Under the pieces are notes generated by a model. It was not told the DNA's origin. It was given only the letters and a program-made list of their open reading frames with translations, and searched no databases. Positions 42,779 through 52,396 of a stretch of DNA of 64,000 bases are shown here, piece by piece. A program made the position numbers and the translations under genes. Numbering within the stretch: position 1 is the first letter of the stretch; each line of letters opens with the position of its first letter. Origin of the DNA: Gaiellasilicea sp963829845 (lineage in GTDB: Bacteria > Actinomycetota > Thermoleophilia > Gaiellales > Gaiellaceae); NCBI GenBank assembly GCA_963829845.1, contig CAWHKD010000015.1, positions 18,525 through 82,524 of the forward strand, read 5' to 3'.

Positions 42779-44140
42779 TCAGTCGTCCCAGTACGTCAGC
42801 AGGGCCCACTGGGCGTTGAACATCGCGCCCTCCCAGGCCCCGCTGCACCAGATGTGCTCACCAGGCGGGCCGCATGCGCCCGGAGGCGCACCGCCGCCCT
42901 GAGCGATGCTGAAGCGGATCGACGAGGCGAGCCGCTGCGCGAGCGCCAGCGTTTCGGCGTTGAAGATCGGAGCCGGCTGCGCGGGCACGTTGCGGGGTGC
43001 CCAGGCATACCCCACGAAGGGCGACGCGGTCTGCGGCCGGCTTCCGAGGGTGTGCCGAATCGAGTACTCCTGGAGCGCGACGAACTGCTGCATCGTCTCG
43101 ACGGGCACGTCCGTGAAGCCGAACCCGGTCGTGTAGCGCCAGGCCGCGCTGGCCAGCGGGTAGTGCGCCGCGCGCAAGTAGTCGCGCGCGGTCGAGATCT
43201 CCTCCGGACCGCTCTCGGCCAGGTTTGCGACGGCGTAGAGGTAATCGGAGAGCGAGCGCGAGCGCTCGTTCCGCGACGTGTCGGGCACCATCGTGAACTG
43301 CGGCGAGCCGTACACCTCCTGGCCCCACCAACGGACCGACCGCGCCATGTCATTCCAGAAGGGGGTCACGGCGAGCCATTCGCGCAGGACGCTCTTGTAG
43401 ACGGTCGTCGGGACCGTACCCTGGCCGATGCCAACGATGAAGACATTCCCGGCGGACGGCGGCAGCGACCCGTCGCCGCCGTCGTACAGGCAGCGGACGA
43501 AGTTCTGGGCGTTCTGCCGTGCGTTGCCGTCGCCGCGGCGGACGGCCGAGCTGAACTCGTTGATCGACCAGGTGTCCCCGAGCTCGACGAGGTAGTTCTT
43601 GTCCACCATCCTGCGCCGTGCCTCGACTCCCGCTGCGCACCAGGTCCGCGCGGGATTCGCCGCGACCCAGGTCGACCAGCCACTGAAGTGGATCTCCGCC
43701 ATCGCGTGGAAGCGGGGACCCAGCGCCCTGATCAGCTCGGGCTGAAGGGGGCCGCGAAGCTCGGTCTTGTCGGCCGCGAGTGCCGGGATCGAGAAGTAGT
43801 ACTCGGCACACGGTGAGGCATCTGTCGCCATCGTCTCGCCGAGCCGAATCCAGTCCGTCGACGTGTAGAAGAGGACGTCCGCCGGCAACCGGCAGTACGC
43901 CGGGAGCTGCTGGACGACGCCGGCAGCGGCCGTGAACTCGGCGACGGCTTCCGTCGTCTGCGGCATGGATGCGTCGAGCGACGGAACGGCCTCGACGGGG
44001 TCGCAGTCGAGGACGGACAAGGACGCGACCGTCGGGTCGCCGCACACGGGCGGCTCGCCGACGAAGGGATCGTCCGCACCGGCGGAAGACGGAGCCACGA
44101 GCACGAGCGCCAGCGCGAACGCGCACATGAACATGCGCAT
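42779..44140 (-). CDS. Secreted protein of unknown function
   Basis: A 453-residue exported protein that I do not recognise. The signal peptide MRMFMCAFALALVLVAPSSAGA is followed by a Cys-rich start (PPVCGDP, LDCDP). Features include YYFSIPALAADKTELRGPLQPELI, FHAMAEIHFSGWSTWVA, and aromatic-rich segments (WNDMARSVRWWGQEVYG, YTTGFGFTDVPVETMQQF). Several cysteines could form disulphides. A large secreted all-helical or carbohydrate-active fold is possible but unproven. ATG 44140 follows GAGGAGG. A terminator-like hairpin follows the gene. Confidence 0.7.
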   Translation of the reverse strand: MRMFMCAFALALVLVAPSSAGADDPFVGEPPVCGDPTVASLSVLDCDPVEAVPSLDASMPQTTEAVAEFTAAAGVVQQLPAYCRLPADVLFYTSTDWIRLGETMATDASPCAEYYFSIPALAADKTELRGPLQPELIRALGPRFHAMAEIHFSGWSTWVAANPARTWCAAGVEARRRMVDKNYLVELGDTWSINEFSSAVRRGDGNARQNAQNFVRCLYDGGDGSLPPSAGNVFIVGIGQGTVPTTVYKSVLREWLAVTPFWNDMARSVRWWGQEVYGSPQFTMVPDTSRNERSRSLSDYLYAVANLAESGPEEISTARDYLRAAHYPLASAAWRYTTGFGFTDVPVETMQQFVALQEYSIRHTLGSRPQTASPFVGYAWAPRNVPAQPAPIFNAETLALAQRLASSIRFSIAQGGGAPPGACGPPGEHIWCSGAWEGAMFNAQWALLTYWDD

Positions 44141-44261
44141 GGTGACCTCCTCATCGAGAGTGACCACCGCCTCGGCCGCACGGTAGGCGGAGCGAAGCTC
44201 GAGCCTAGTGCGTCTCGCTCCGCCTGTTAACCGTAGTTACTACTGAGGCGCTTTCTCCAGT

Positions 44262-44921
44262 TCAGCGGGGCTGCGGCACGATCCGGATGTACGGCTTGGG
44301 CGAGTCCCAGCCGTCCGGGAACCTCTCCTTCGCCTCGTCGTCACTGACGGAGCCGGCGATGATCACGTTCTCGCCCTGCTTCCAGTTGACGGGCGTCGCG
44401 ACCTTGTGCTCTGCGGTCAGCTGCAGCGAGTCGATCACGCGCAGCACCTCGTCGAAGTTGCGCCCCGTGGTCATCGGGTAAACGAGGATGAGCTTGATCT
44501 TCTTGTCCGGCCCGATCACGAAGACGTTCCGCACCGTCTGGTTGTCGGCAGGCGTGCGCGCGAGCGGATCGCCCTCGACACTCGCCGCCAGCATCCCGTA
44601 CGCCTTCGAGACGGCGAAGTCCTCGTCGGCGACGATCGGGTAGTTGGGCGCCTGCCCCTGGGTCTCCTCGATGTCCTTCGCCCAGTCGGCGTGCCGGTCG
44701 GAGGGGTCGACCGAGAGTCCGATGATCTTGACCCCGCGCCGGTCGAACTCGGGCTTGATCTTCGCCATGTAGCCGAGCTCGGTCGTGCACACGGGCGTGA
44801 AGTCCTTCGGATGCGAGAACAGGACTGCCCAGGAGTCGCCGATCCAGTCGTGGAACCGGATCCGCCCTTCCGTGGTGTCGGCCTCGAAGTCGGGTGCCGT
44901 GTCGTTGAGTTGCAGAGCCAT
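44262..44921 (-). CDS. 1-Cys peroxiredoxin (Prx6 type)
   Basis: A 219-residue thiol peroxidase that reduces H2O2 and alkyl hydroperoxides. The peroxidatic cysteine lies in SHPKDFTPVCTTELG. The Prx6-type C-terminal extension (TPVNWKQGENVIIAGSVSDDEAKERFP) is present. No resolving cysteine is evident. ATG 44921 starts MALQLNDTAPDFEADT. It appears to be a single-gene unit. Confidence 0.93.
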   Translation of the reverse strand: MALQLNDTAPDFEADTTEGRIRFHDWIGDSWAVLFSHPKDFTPVCTTELGYMAKIKPEFDRRGVKIIGLSVDPSDRHADWAKDIEETQGQAPNYPIVADEDFAVSKAYGMLAASVEGDPLARTPADNQTVRNVFVIGPDKKIKLILVYPMTTGRNFDEVLRVIDSLQLTAEHKVATPVNWKQGENVIIAGSVSDDEAKERFPDGWDSPKPYIRIVPQPR

Positions 44922-45016
44922 ACATGCCTCCTGTCCGCCTTCCAAAAATCCGGCCGTCCGTGCCGCAGCCGCCGTTCTGCCGACTGTACCTCGCCGCTAT
45001 GGCGCTAGAGAGCCGT

Positions 45017-45745
45017 TCAGGCCCCGTCCAGGCGTTGCTGCGCACGCTCGACGTCCGCGCGGGCGCGTTCGAGCTCGCGGGCGACTGTCCGCGCGCGCTT
45101 CTCGACCTCGGCGAGCGCCGCCTTCGCCTCCCGCAGCCGCTCGCGCGCATCACGCCGGCGCTGCTCGGCCGCCTTCTTGTCGGGCTTCGGTTTCGGTGGC
45201 GGCGTGGGCTTCTTCGTCGCCGGCTTCTGCTTCTCCGTTTGCTTCTGCTGCGGGCCGGCCGGGACGATGCTGGGATCGAGGCCGAAGCCGGAAGCGGTCA
45301 GATCCTCGTGCAGGAGCCCGCGCTCGAGGAGCGGCCAGAGCTCGGGATCGAGCGAGGCCACTCGCAGCGTCTGCGTGGCCCTTTCGATCGTGGCGCCGCT
45401 CAGCTTCCGACGGCGCAGGTCGCGCTGGACGCGGTCGAGCGCGACCCTGTGCTCCCTGATCGCCTCGTTCAGATCGGCGCCCTTCTTCCCGGAGACGGCC
45501 GCCTCCTGCGCCTGCCGCAGCCGCTTGCCCGACTGGACGAGCGCGCGCACCTCGGACGGGTCCTCGTGCACGAGCTCGTTCAGGGCTCCGGCCGACACGG
45601 ACGGCTTCGGCAGCGCCGCGACTGCGGCCGCCAGGTCCGGATCGTTCTTCTTCAGCGCCTTCGCGCGGGCGTTACGCGCCGCCGTGAACTGCGAGAGCGG
45701 GAGCCCGTAGAGCTTTTGCGTCTCCCGGATGAGCGGCTCGGCCAT
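45017..45745 (-). CDS. Coiled-coil protein of unknown function
   Basis: A 242-residue protein. The N-terminal globular part (MAEPLIRETQKLYGLPLSQF to about residue 150) is followed by a Lys/Pro-rich linker (KKPTPPPKPKPDKK) and a long charged helix (RRRDARERLREAKAALAEVEKRA) likely to form a coiled coil. Highly basic, possibly binding DNA or envelope components. Its start lies where the MGS domain of carB would be expected. No family name can be given. Confidence 0.7.
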   Translation of the reverse strand: MAEPLIRETQKLYGLPLSQFTAARNARAKALKKNDPDLAAAVAALPKPSVSAGALNELVHEDPSEVRALVQSGKRLRQAQEAAVSGKKGADLNEAIREHRVALDRVQRDLRRRKLSGATIERATQTLRVASLDPELWPLLERGLLHEDLTASGFGLDPSIVPAGPQQKQTEKQKPATKKPTPPPKPKPDKKAAEQRRRDARERLREAKAALAEVEKRARTVARELERARADVERAQQRLDGA

Positions 45746-48402
45746 GGCCGTACTGATACACGCTCGCCTGCAGCGGCGCTCCGATCCCCGCAGTCGGCCG
45801 GGCACGGCCGGCCGCCTGGAGCGCGCGGCGGTATGCCGCCGTCGGTGTCGGTCCGCTCGCCATCACCTCGCCGGTCGAGCGCATCTCGACGCCGCGGTCG
45901 GCCGCGCCGGTGAAGCGCTCGGTGGGGAAGATCGCCTCCTTCGCCCAGGCGCGCGTCGGCGCGGCGCGCTCGGGCAGGTCGAGCTCGGCGAGCGACGCGC
46001 CGAGGAGCAGCCGGCAGGCGTGGTCGACGAGCGGGATCGCCGGTCGCCTTGGCGACGAACGGGACCGTCCGCGAGGCGCGCGGGTTCGCCTCGAGCACGT
46101 ACAGCTCGCCCTCGTGCAGCGCGAGCTGGAGGTTGAGCAGGCCGCGGGCGCCGAGGCCCGCGCGAGCGTCGACGCGAGCTCGCGGATCTCGCGCCTCGAG
46201 CCGCTCGCTCGACCGACGGCGGCGGGAGCACGCAGGCCGAGTCGCCCGAGTGGACGCCGGCGCGCTCGACGTGCTCGACGATCGCGGCGACCCAGCCGTC
46301 CTCGCCGTCGCAGAGCACGTCGACGTCGAGCTCGAGCGCGCCCTCGAGGAAGCGGTCGACGAGTGCGGGCCCGTCGAGCTCGAGCTCCTCCGGGCCGCGC
46401 GCGACGCGCATGCCGCGGCCGCCGAGCACGTACGAGGGCCGGACGAGCACCGGGTAGCCGAGCTCCTCGGCGAACGCGCGCGCCTCGGCCGTGGTCGCCG
46501 CGTAGCGCCCACGCGGGCGCGCGCAGCCCGAGCTCCGCGAGCAGCGCGCCGAAGCGGCCGCGGTCCTCGGCGAGCTCGATCGCCGCGAGCGGGTCGCCGA
46601 GCAGCGGCACGCCCGCGTCGGCGAGGCCGGCGGCGAGGCCGAGCGGCGTCTGGCCGCCGAGCGAGACGACGACGCCGAGCGGCCGCTCGAGCGCGACGAC
46701 GTCGAGCACGCGCTCGAGCGTGACCGGCTCGAGGTAGAGCCGGTCGCAGGTGTCGTAGTCGGTCGAGACCGTCTCCGGGTTCGAGTTGACGAGCACGACC
46801 TCGTGCCCGAGCCGGCGGAAGGCCTGCGCGGCGCGGACGCAGCAGTAGTCGAACTCGATCCCCTGGCCGATCCGGTTCGTGCCCGAGCCGAGCACGACGA
46901 TCGCGCCGGCCGCGGTCTCGTCGCCGTCGCCCTGCTCGTGCGAGAGGTAGTAGTAGGGCGTCCGCGCCTCGAACTCGCCGGCGCAGGAGTCGACGGCGAG
47001 CCGGCCGGGGCGGCCGCGGCCGGCGCGCACCTCGGCCTCGTCGACTCCGAGCAGCGCGCGCGATGCGCGCGTCCGGCAGCCCGAAGCGCTTCGCCGCGGC
47101 GACGTCGCCGGTCGCGGCGAGCTCGTGCTCGGCGGCGCGGATCGAGGCGAGCTCGTCGGCGAAGTACGGGATGCAGGCCCGGGAGCTCCGGCAGCGCGTC
47201 GCCGGCCTCGACGCCCTCGAGCGCCTTCAGCAACGCCTCGGGGAACGTGCGGCCGAGCCCGAGCGCCTCGCCGACGGCGCGCATCTCCGTTCCGAGCGCG
47301 GCGTCGTTGCCGGGGAACTTGGCGAAGTCGAAGCGCGGCGCCTTGACGGCGACGTAGTCGAGCGCCGGCTCGAAGGCGGCGCTCGAGACGCCGGTGATGT
47401 CGTTCGGCAGCTCGTCGAGCGTGTAGCCGACCGCGAGCAGCGCGGCGAGCTTCGCGATCGGGAAGCCGGTCGCCTTCGAGGCGAGCGCGGAGGAGCGCGA
47501 GACGCGCGGGTTCATCTCGATCAGCTGCAGCTCGCGCGTCCGCGGCTCGTAGGCGAACTGGACGTTGGCGCCGCCGGTCGCGACGCCGACGGCGCGGGCG
47601 CAGGCGAAGGCCGCATCGCGGAGCCGCTGCAGCTCGCCGTCGGGGAGCGTCTGCTGCGGCGCGACCGTCCAGGAGTCGCCCGTGTGGACGCCGACCGGGT
47701 CGAGGTTCTCGATCGAGCAGACGACGATGCAGTTGCCGGCGGTGTCGACGACGACCTCGAGCTCGAACTCCTGCCAGCCCTCGAGCGAGCGCTCGACGAG
47801 CACCTGGCCGATCGGGCTCGCGTCGAGCCCGTGCGCGACGCGCTCGCGCAGCTCGTCGCGCGTCCGCGCGAGCCCGCCGCCGCGTCCGCCGAGCGTGAAC
47901 GCCGGGCGCACGACCGCCGGCAGCGGGCAGTCGTCGAGCTGGTCGAGCGAGGTGACGACGACGCTCTCCGGCACCGGCAGCCCCGCGGCCTGCCATCGCC
48001 GCGCGGAAGAGCGAGCGGTCCTCGGCGGTGCGGATCGCGTCGAGGTCGGCGCCGATCAGCTCGACGCCGTGCTCGGCGAGGACGCCGCTCTCGGCCAGCT
48101 CGACGGCGAGGTTGAGCGCCGTCTGGCCGCCGAGCGTGGGGAGGAGCGCGTCCGGCCGCTCGCGGCTCGATGATCTCGGCGAGCGTCTCCGCGTCGAGCG
48201 GCTCGAGGTAGGTCGCGTCGGCCCACTCGGGGTCGGTCATGATCGTCGCCGGGTTCGAGTTCACGAGCACGACGCGGTAGCCCTCGGCCCGCAGCGCGCG
48301 GCACGCCTGGACGCCGGCGTAGTCGAACTCGCAGCCCTGGCCGATCCGGATCGGCCCGGAGCCGACGATCAGGATGCTGCGAAGGTCGGTGCGCTTCGGC
48401 AC
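45672..48402 (-). CDS. carB: Carbamoyl-phosphate synthase large subunit, frameshifted and lacking the MGS domain
   Basis: Starts at GTG 48402 (VPKRTDLRSILIVGSGPIRIGQGCEFDYAG). All catalytic parts are recognisable: the first ATP-grasp (FTLGGRGGGLA, QLIEMNPRVSRSSALASKATG), the middle (GQGIEFDYCCVRAAQAF, VVSLGGQTPLGLA) and the second ATP-grasp (VLVRPSYVLGGRGM, VLEANPRASRTVPFVAKATG). Frame changes occur near 48165, 47995, 47180, 46515, 46215 and 46035. After EMRSTGEVMASG only ~25 family-like residues remain. The ~130-residue MGS allosteric domain, which in E. coli senses UMP and ornithine, is absent, and the next gene starts there. The end coordinate is the first in-frame stop. Confidence 0.85.
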
Positions 48403-49439
48403 GCCGTGGCGATCCGGTCGAAGAAGGGGAGGGCGTCGTGCGGCCCCGGCGCGGCCTCGGGATGGAACTGGAGCGTCGCGAAGCCGTCGCCGCGGAGCCC
48501 CTCGACGGTGCCGTCGTTGAGCGAGACGTGGCTGACCTCGGCCGCGTCGCCCGGCGCGACGGCGAAGCCGTGGTTCTGCGCGGTGACGAGGACGCGCTTC
48601 GACCCGGTCACGCGCACGGGGTGGTTGGCGCCGCGGTGGCCGAACGGGAGCTTGAACGTCTCCAGGCCGAGCGCGAGCCCGACGAGCTGGTGGCCGAGGC
48701 AGATGCCGAAGAGCGGCACGCTGCCGAGCAGCGCGCGCACGGTCTCGACCGGCCCGTCGAGCTGGGCGGGGTCGCCGGGGCCGTTGCCGACGAGGACCGC
48801 GGCCGGCTCGAGCTCGAGCACGGCGTCGGCGTCCCAGGTGCCGGGCACGACGACGGCCTCGACGCCCGTCTCGACGAGGCGGCCGCACGATCGAGCGCTT
48901 GCAGCCGAGGTCGAGCACGACGACGCGCGGGCCGGCGCCGACGGTGAACGGCTCGCCACGCACGCGTCGAGCGCCGGCGGCGGCGAGGCGAGCGCGGGCT
49001 CGTCGAGCATGCGCGGCCAGTCGAGGTGCGGCTGCGCGAGCGCGCGGGCGTGCAGCTCCTCGGCGGGCGCCGTCCCGAGCGCGCAGCGCATCGCGCCGTT
49101 CTCGCGCAGCCGGCGGACGAGCGCGCGCGTGTCGACCTCCTCGAGCGCGACGACGCCGCGCTCGGCGAGCCAGTCCGACCATGCGGGCCGCGCGCGCCGC
49201 ATGACGACGCCCTCGGTCCAGACCCGGTTCGACTCGAGCCGCGCCTCGTCGACGCCGTAGTTGCCGACGAGCGGCGAGGCGAAGGTGAGCACCTGCCGCG
49301 CGTAGCTCGGGTCGGTGACGGCCTGCTCGTAGCCGGCCGATGCGGTCGTGAAGCAGGCCTCGCCGGCCGCGACCCCGGGCGCGCCGACGGAGCGTCCGGG
49401 GAAGACGGTGCCGTCCTCGAGCACGAGTTGCGCGTTCAT
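48369..49439 (-). CDS. carA: Carbamoyl-phosphate synthase small (glutaminase) subunit
   Basis: ATG 49439 starts MNAQLVLEDGTVFPGRSVGAP. The N-terminal CarA domain shows GEACFTTASAGYEQAVTDPSY. The class I glutamine amidotransferase domain has GNGPGDPAQL, the nucleophile Cys in LFGICLGHQLVG and the catalytic pair in LQFHPEAAPGPHD. Between about 48885 and 48960 the frame slips and returns; the correct reading there is RGEPFTVGAGPRVVVLDLGCKRS in another frame. It overlaps the carB start by ~34 bp and is divergent from argC. Confidence 0.9.
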   Translation of the reverse strand: MNAQLVLEDGTVFPGRSVGAPGVAAGEACFTTASAGYEQAVTDPSYARQVLTFASPLVGNYGVDEARLESNRVWTEGVVMRRARPAWSDWLAERGVVALEEVDTRALVRRLRENGAMRCALGTAPAEELHARALAQPHLDWPRMLDEPALASPPPALDACVASRSPSAPARASSCSTSAASARSCGRLVETGVEAVVVPGTWDADAVLELEPAAVLVGNGPGDPAQLDGPVETVRALLGSVPLFGICLGHQLVGLALGLETFKLPFGHRGANHPVRVTGSKRVLVTAQNHGFAVAPGDAAEVSHVSLNDGTVEGLRGDGFATLQFHPEAAPGPHDALPFFDRIATACRSAPTFAAS

Positions 49440-49441
49440 CG

Positions 49442-49468
49442 TATGCATAGTAATCAAATTTATGCATA
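49442..49468. promoter_or_regulatory. Probable ARG box (ArgR operator) shared by carA and argC
   Basis: Two identical TATGCATA octamers (49442-49449 and 49461-49468) lie 19 bp apart, about two helical turns, in the only AT-rich DNA of the neighbourhood. The gap between the carA and argC start codons is just 38 bp. The second octamer runs into CATAAT, a good -10 element for argC, which would then be nearly leaderless. argR is encoded in the same operon. The assignment is inferred from position and symmetry. Confidence 0.6.
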
Positions 49469-49477
49469 ATACGCAGC

Positions 49478-50459
49478 ATGGCTGTCGCGACCGCGATCCT
49501 CGGCGCCTCCGGCTACTCCGGCCAGGAGACGCTCGACCGCGTGCTCGCGCATCCGGAGCTCGAGCTCGTCGCGCTCGGCTCCGACTCGCTCGCCGGGCTC
49601 GCCCGCGAGCGTGCTCGACCCGCGCCTGAACGGCTCACTGCCCGCGTTCGTCACGAACGAGGAGGCGCTCGCGGCCGGCGCCGAGCTCGTCTTCTGCTGC
49701 CTCGAGCACGAGCGGGCGGCCGCGCTCGAGCCGCCGGCCGACGCCGTCGTCGTCGACCTCTCGGGCGCGCACCGGCTCGTCGACGCCGCGCTCTATCCCG
49801 AGTGGTACGGCTTCGAGCACCCGGCGCCGGACGCGCTCGGCGACTGGAGCTACGCGATCCCGGAGCTGTTCCCGCCGGCAGGGCTCGCTGATCGCGAACC
49901 CCGGCTGCTACGCGACCGCGGTCCTGCTCGCGCTCGCGCCGCTCGTGGACGCGATCGAGCCGGCCGGCGTCGTCGTCGACGCGAAGTCGGGCGTCTCCGG
50001 CGCCGGGCGGACGCTGAAGGCGTCCTCGCACGCGGCCTCCGTGCTCGAGAACGTCTCGCCGTACAAGGTCGGGTCGCATCAGCACGCGCCCGAGATCGCG
50101 CAGGCGCTCGGCTTCCCGGTCTGCTTCGTCCCGCACCTGCTGCCGGTGAAGCGCGGGCTGCTCGCGACCTGTTACGTGACCGCGACCGCCGATCTGCGCG
50201 AGGCGCTCGAGGCGGCGTACGCCGCAGCGCCCGCCGTGACCGTGCTGCCGGAGGGGATCGCGCCCGAGCTCTCGCGCGTCCAGGGCACCGACGGCGCCGA
50301 GATCGGCGTCTTCACCGACCGCGCGACCGGGACCGGGATCGTCGTCTGCGCGCTCGACAACCTCGGCAAGGGCGCCGCCGGGCCAGGCGGTGCAGAACGC
50401 GAACCTCGCGCTCGGCCTGCCCGAGACGGCCGGGCTCCGGCTCTCGGGGTGCTCGTTGA
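49478..50459 (+). CDS. argC: N-acetyl-gamma-glutamyl-phosphate reductase (frameshifted)
   Basis: Reduces N-acetylglutamyl phosphate in arginine synthesis. The N-terminus MAVATAILGASGYSGQET is the Rossmann motif. The catalytic Cys lies in IANPGCYATAVLLAL, and KSGVSGAGR and SHQHAPEIAQ follow. Frame changes occur near 49605, 49885 and 50385, each fixable by one base. The exact C-terminus is uncertain; GLPETAG is the last family segment. First gene of argC-J-B-D-R-F. Confidence 0.88.
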
Positions 50460-50483
50460 GCGTCGCTCGCCTACGGCTCGCTC

Positions 50484-50510
50484 CCGTGGGGGAAACCAGT
50501 TCCCCCACGG
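50484..50510 (+). other. 11-bp perfect hairpin between argC and argJ
   Basis: CCGTGGGGGAA pairs with TTCCCCCACGG around a 5-nt loop, followed by CCCCCTTCTT. It lies in the only sizeable gap (106 bp) inside an otherwise overlapping operon. It could be a partial terminator, an mRNA-processing or stability element, or a dispersed REP-like palindrome. Confidence 0.6.
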
Positions 50511-50565
50511 CCCCCTTCTTGTGGACAGTCCCCCACCCCCTAAGCTCATCGGCCAGGATCGGCCG

Positions 50566-51730
50566 ATGAGCGTCACCGCGGCGAAGGGCTTCGCGCCGCC
50601 GGCGTCCACGCCGGCATCCGCCGCAAGGGGCTCGACCTCGCGGTCGTCCGCTCGACCGTGCCCGCCGTCGGGGCGGCGATGTTCACCGTCAACCAGGTGC
50701 TGGCCGCGCCGGTCGTCGTCTCGAAGCAGCATCTCGCGGCGGCCGAGCCGCAGGCGATCGTGATCAACTCCGGCGTCGCGAACGCGGCCACCGGCGAGCG
50801 CGGCGAGCTCGACGCGCTCGCGACCGCGGCCGAGGCGGGGCGGCTGCTCGACCTCTACGCCGAGGAGGTGCTCGTCCTCTCGACCGGCGTGATCGGCGCG
50901 CTGCTGCCGCTCGAGAAGGTGCTCGGCGGCCTGCGCGACGCCGTGCCCGCGCTCTCGCCCGCGGGCGGGCCCGATGCCGCGGAGGCGATCCTGACCACCG
51001 ACACGAAGACGAAGGAGGCGGCCGTCTCGCTCGACGGGTTCACGGTCGGCGGGATGGCGAAGGGCTCCGGGATGATCCACCCGCAGCTGGCGACGATGCT
51101 CGCCGTGCTCACGACCGACTACCCGCTCGAGCCGGGCGAGGCGATCGACTTCCTCCGGCCGGCGGTCGAGCGCAGCTTCAACTCGATCTCGGTCGACGGC
51201 GAGTGCTCGACGAACGACGCCGTCTGCCTGCTCGCGAACGGCGCCAGCGGCGATCGAGCGGACGCCTGCCACCGACGCCGCCTTCGCGCTCGCGCTCGGC
51301 CGCGTCTGCGAGCAGCTCGCGGAGCAGATCGTCGCCGACGGCGAGGGCGCGACCGTGCTCGCCGAGATCGAGGTCAGCGGCGCCGCCGACGGCGCGCAGG
51401 CGCGGGCGATCGCGGCCCGGATCGCGACCTCGCCGCTCGTCAAGACCGCGCTCTTCGGGCACGACGCCAACTGGGGCCGCGTGCTCGCGGCGGCAGGCTC
51501 GGCGCCGTGGAACGGCGGCTTCGCGGCCGTCGACGCGGCGAAGGTGACGCTCTCGTACAACGGCACGGTCGTGCTCGACCGCGGCGTGCCGCTCGGCGTC
51601 GAGCCGGACGTCTCGAACGGCAGCTGCCGGATCGAGCTCGACCTCGGCCTCGGCGACGGGCGCGGCCAGCTATCTGACGAGCGACCTCTCCTACGACTAC
51701 GTCCGCATCAACGCGGACTACCGGACATGA
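50566..51730 (+). CDS. argJ: Glutamate N-acetyltransferase/amino-acid acetyltransferase (frameshifted)
   Basis: Bifunctional ornithine acetyltransferase that recycles the acetyl group. ATG 50566 (MSVTAAKGF) leads into AGIRRKGLDLAVV. The self-cleavage threonine lies in the expected stretch PQLATMLAVLTTD, which separates the alpha and beta chains. GHDANWGRVLAAAG and YVRINADYRT are typical C-terminal segments. Breaks occur near 50590, 51247 and 51668. The stop overlaps argB (ATGA). Confidence 0.88.
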
Positions 51731-52396
51731 GCCGGATCGTGCTCAAGGTCGGCGGCGCCGTCGCGGGCGAGGCGGCGACGCTCGCGCTGCGCGCTCGCGC
51801 AGCAGCACGAGGTCTGCGTCGTCCACGGCGCCGGGCCGCAGATCTCCGCCGAGCTCGAGCGCGCCGGGCTCCAGGTGCGCTTCGTGCGACGGACGGCGGG
51901 TAACGAGCGCGGCGGCGCTCGCGGTCGTGCGCGGCTCCTTCGCCGCGGTCAACGCCGAGGTCTGCGCGGCGATCGGCCCGCGTGCGGTGTCCGCTCTTCG
52001 GCGACGAGATCGGCCTCGAGGCCGTGCGCGTCCCCGAGCTCGGGCACGTCGGCTCGCCGCTGCCCTCCGCGCCGCCGGCGATCGAGGACGCCTGCGCGGC
52101 CGGGCTCGTCCCGGTTGTCGCGCCGCTCGGCGTCGGGCCGCTGAACGTGAACGCCGACGAGGCGGCCGCCGCGCTCGCGGTCGGGCTCGGCGCGGACAAG
52201 CTCCTCTTCGTCACCGACGTGCCCGGGCCTGCTGCTCGGCGGCGCGGTCGCGTCGACGATCCGGGTCGCGGAGGCGGAGCGCCTGCTCGCCGCCGGCGAG
52301 CTCGGCGGCGGGATCGTCCCGAAGCTGCACGCGGCCGTCGTCGCGGCGCGCGGCGGCGTCGACGCGGCGATCGGCGCGACGGCGGTGGTCGCGTGA
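51727..52396 (+). CDS. argB: Acetylglutamate kinase (frameshifted)
   Basis: Phosphorylates N-acetylglutamate. The N-terminus MSRIVLKVGGAVAGEAAT has the kinase K-x-GG motif. VVHGAGPQISAELERAG and PLNVNADEAAAALAVGLGADKLLFVTDVPG are clear substrate and ATP motifs. The frame changes near 51795, 51900, 51995 and 52228. It is shorter than many ArgB proteins (~222 codons). The stop overlaps the argD GTG start. Confidence 0.87.
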
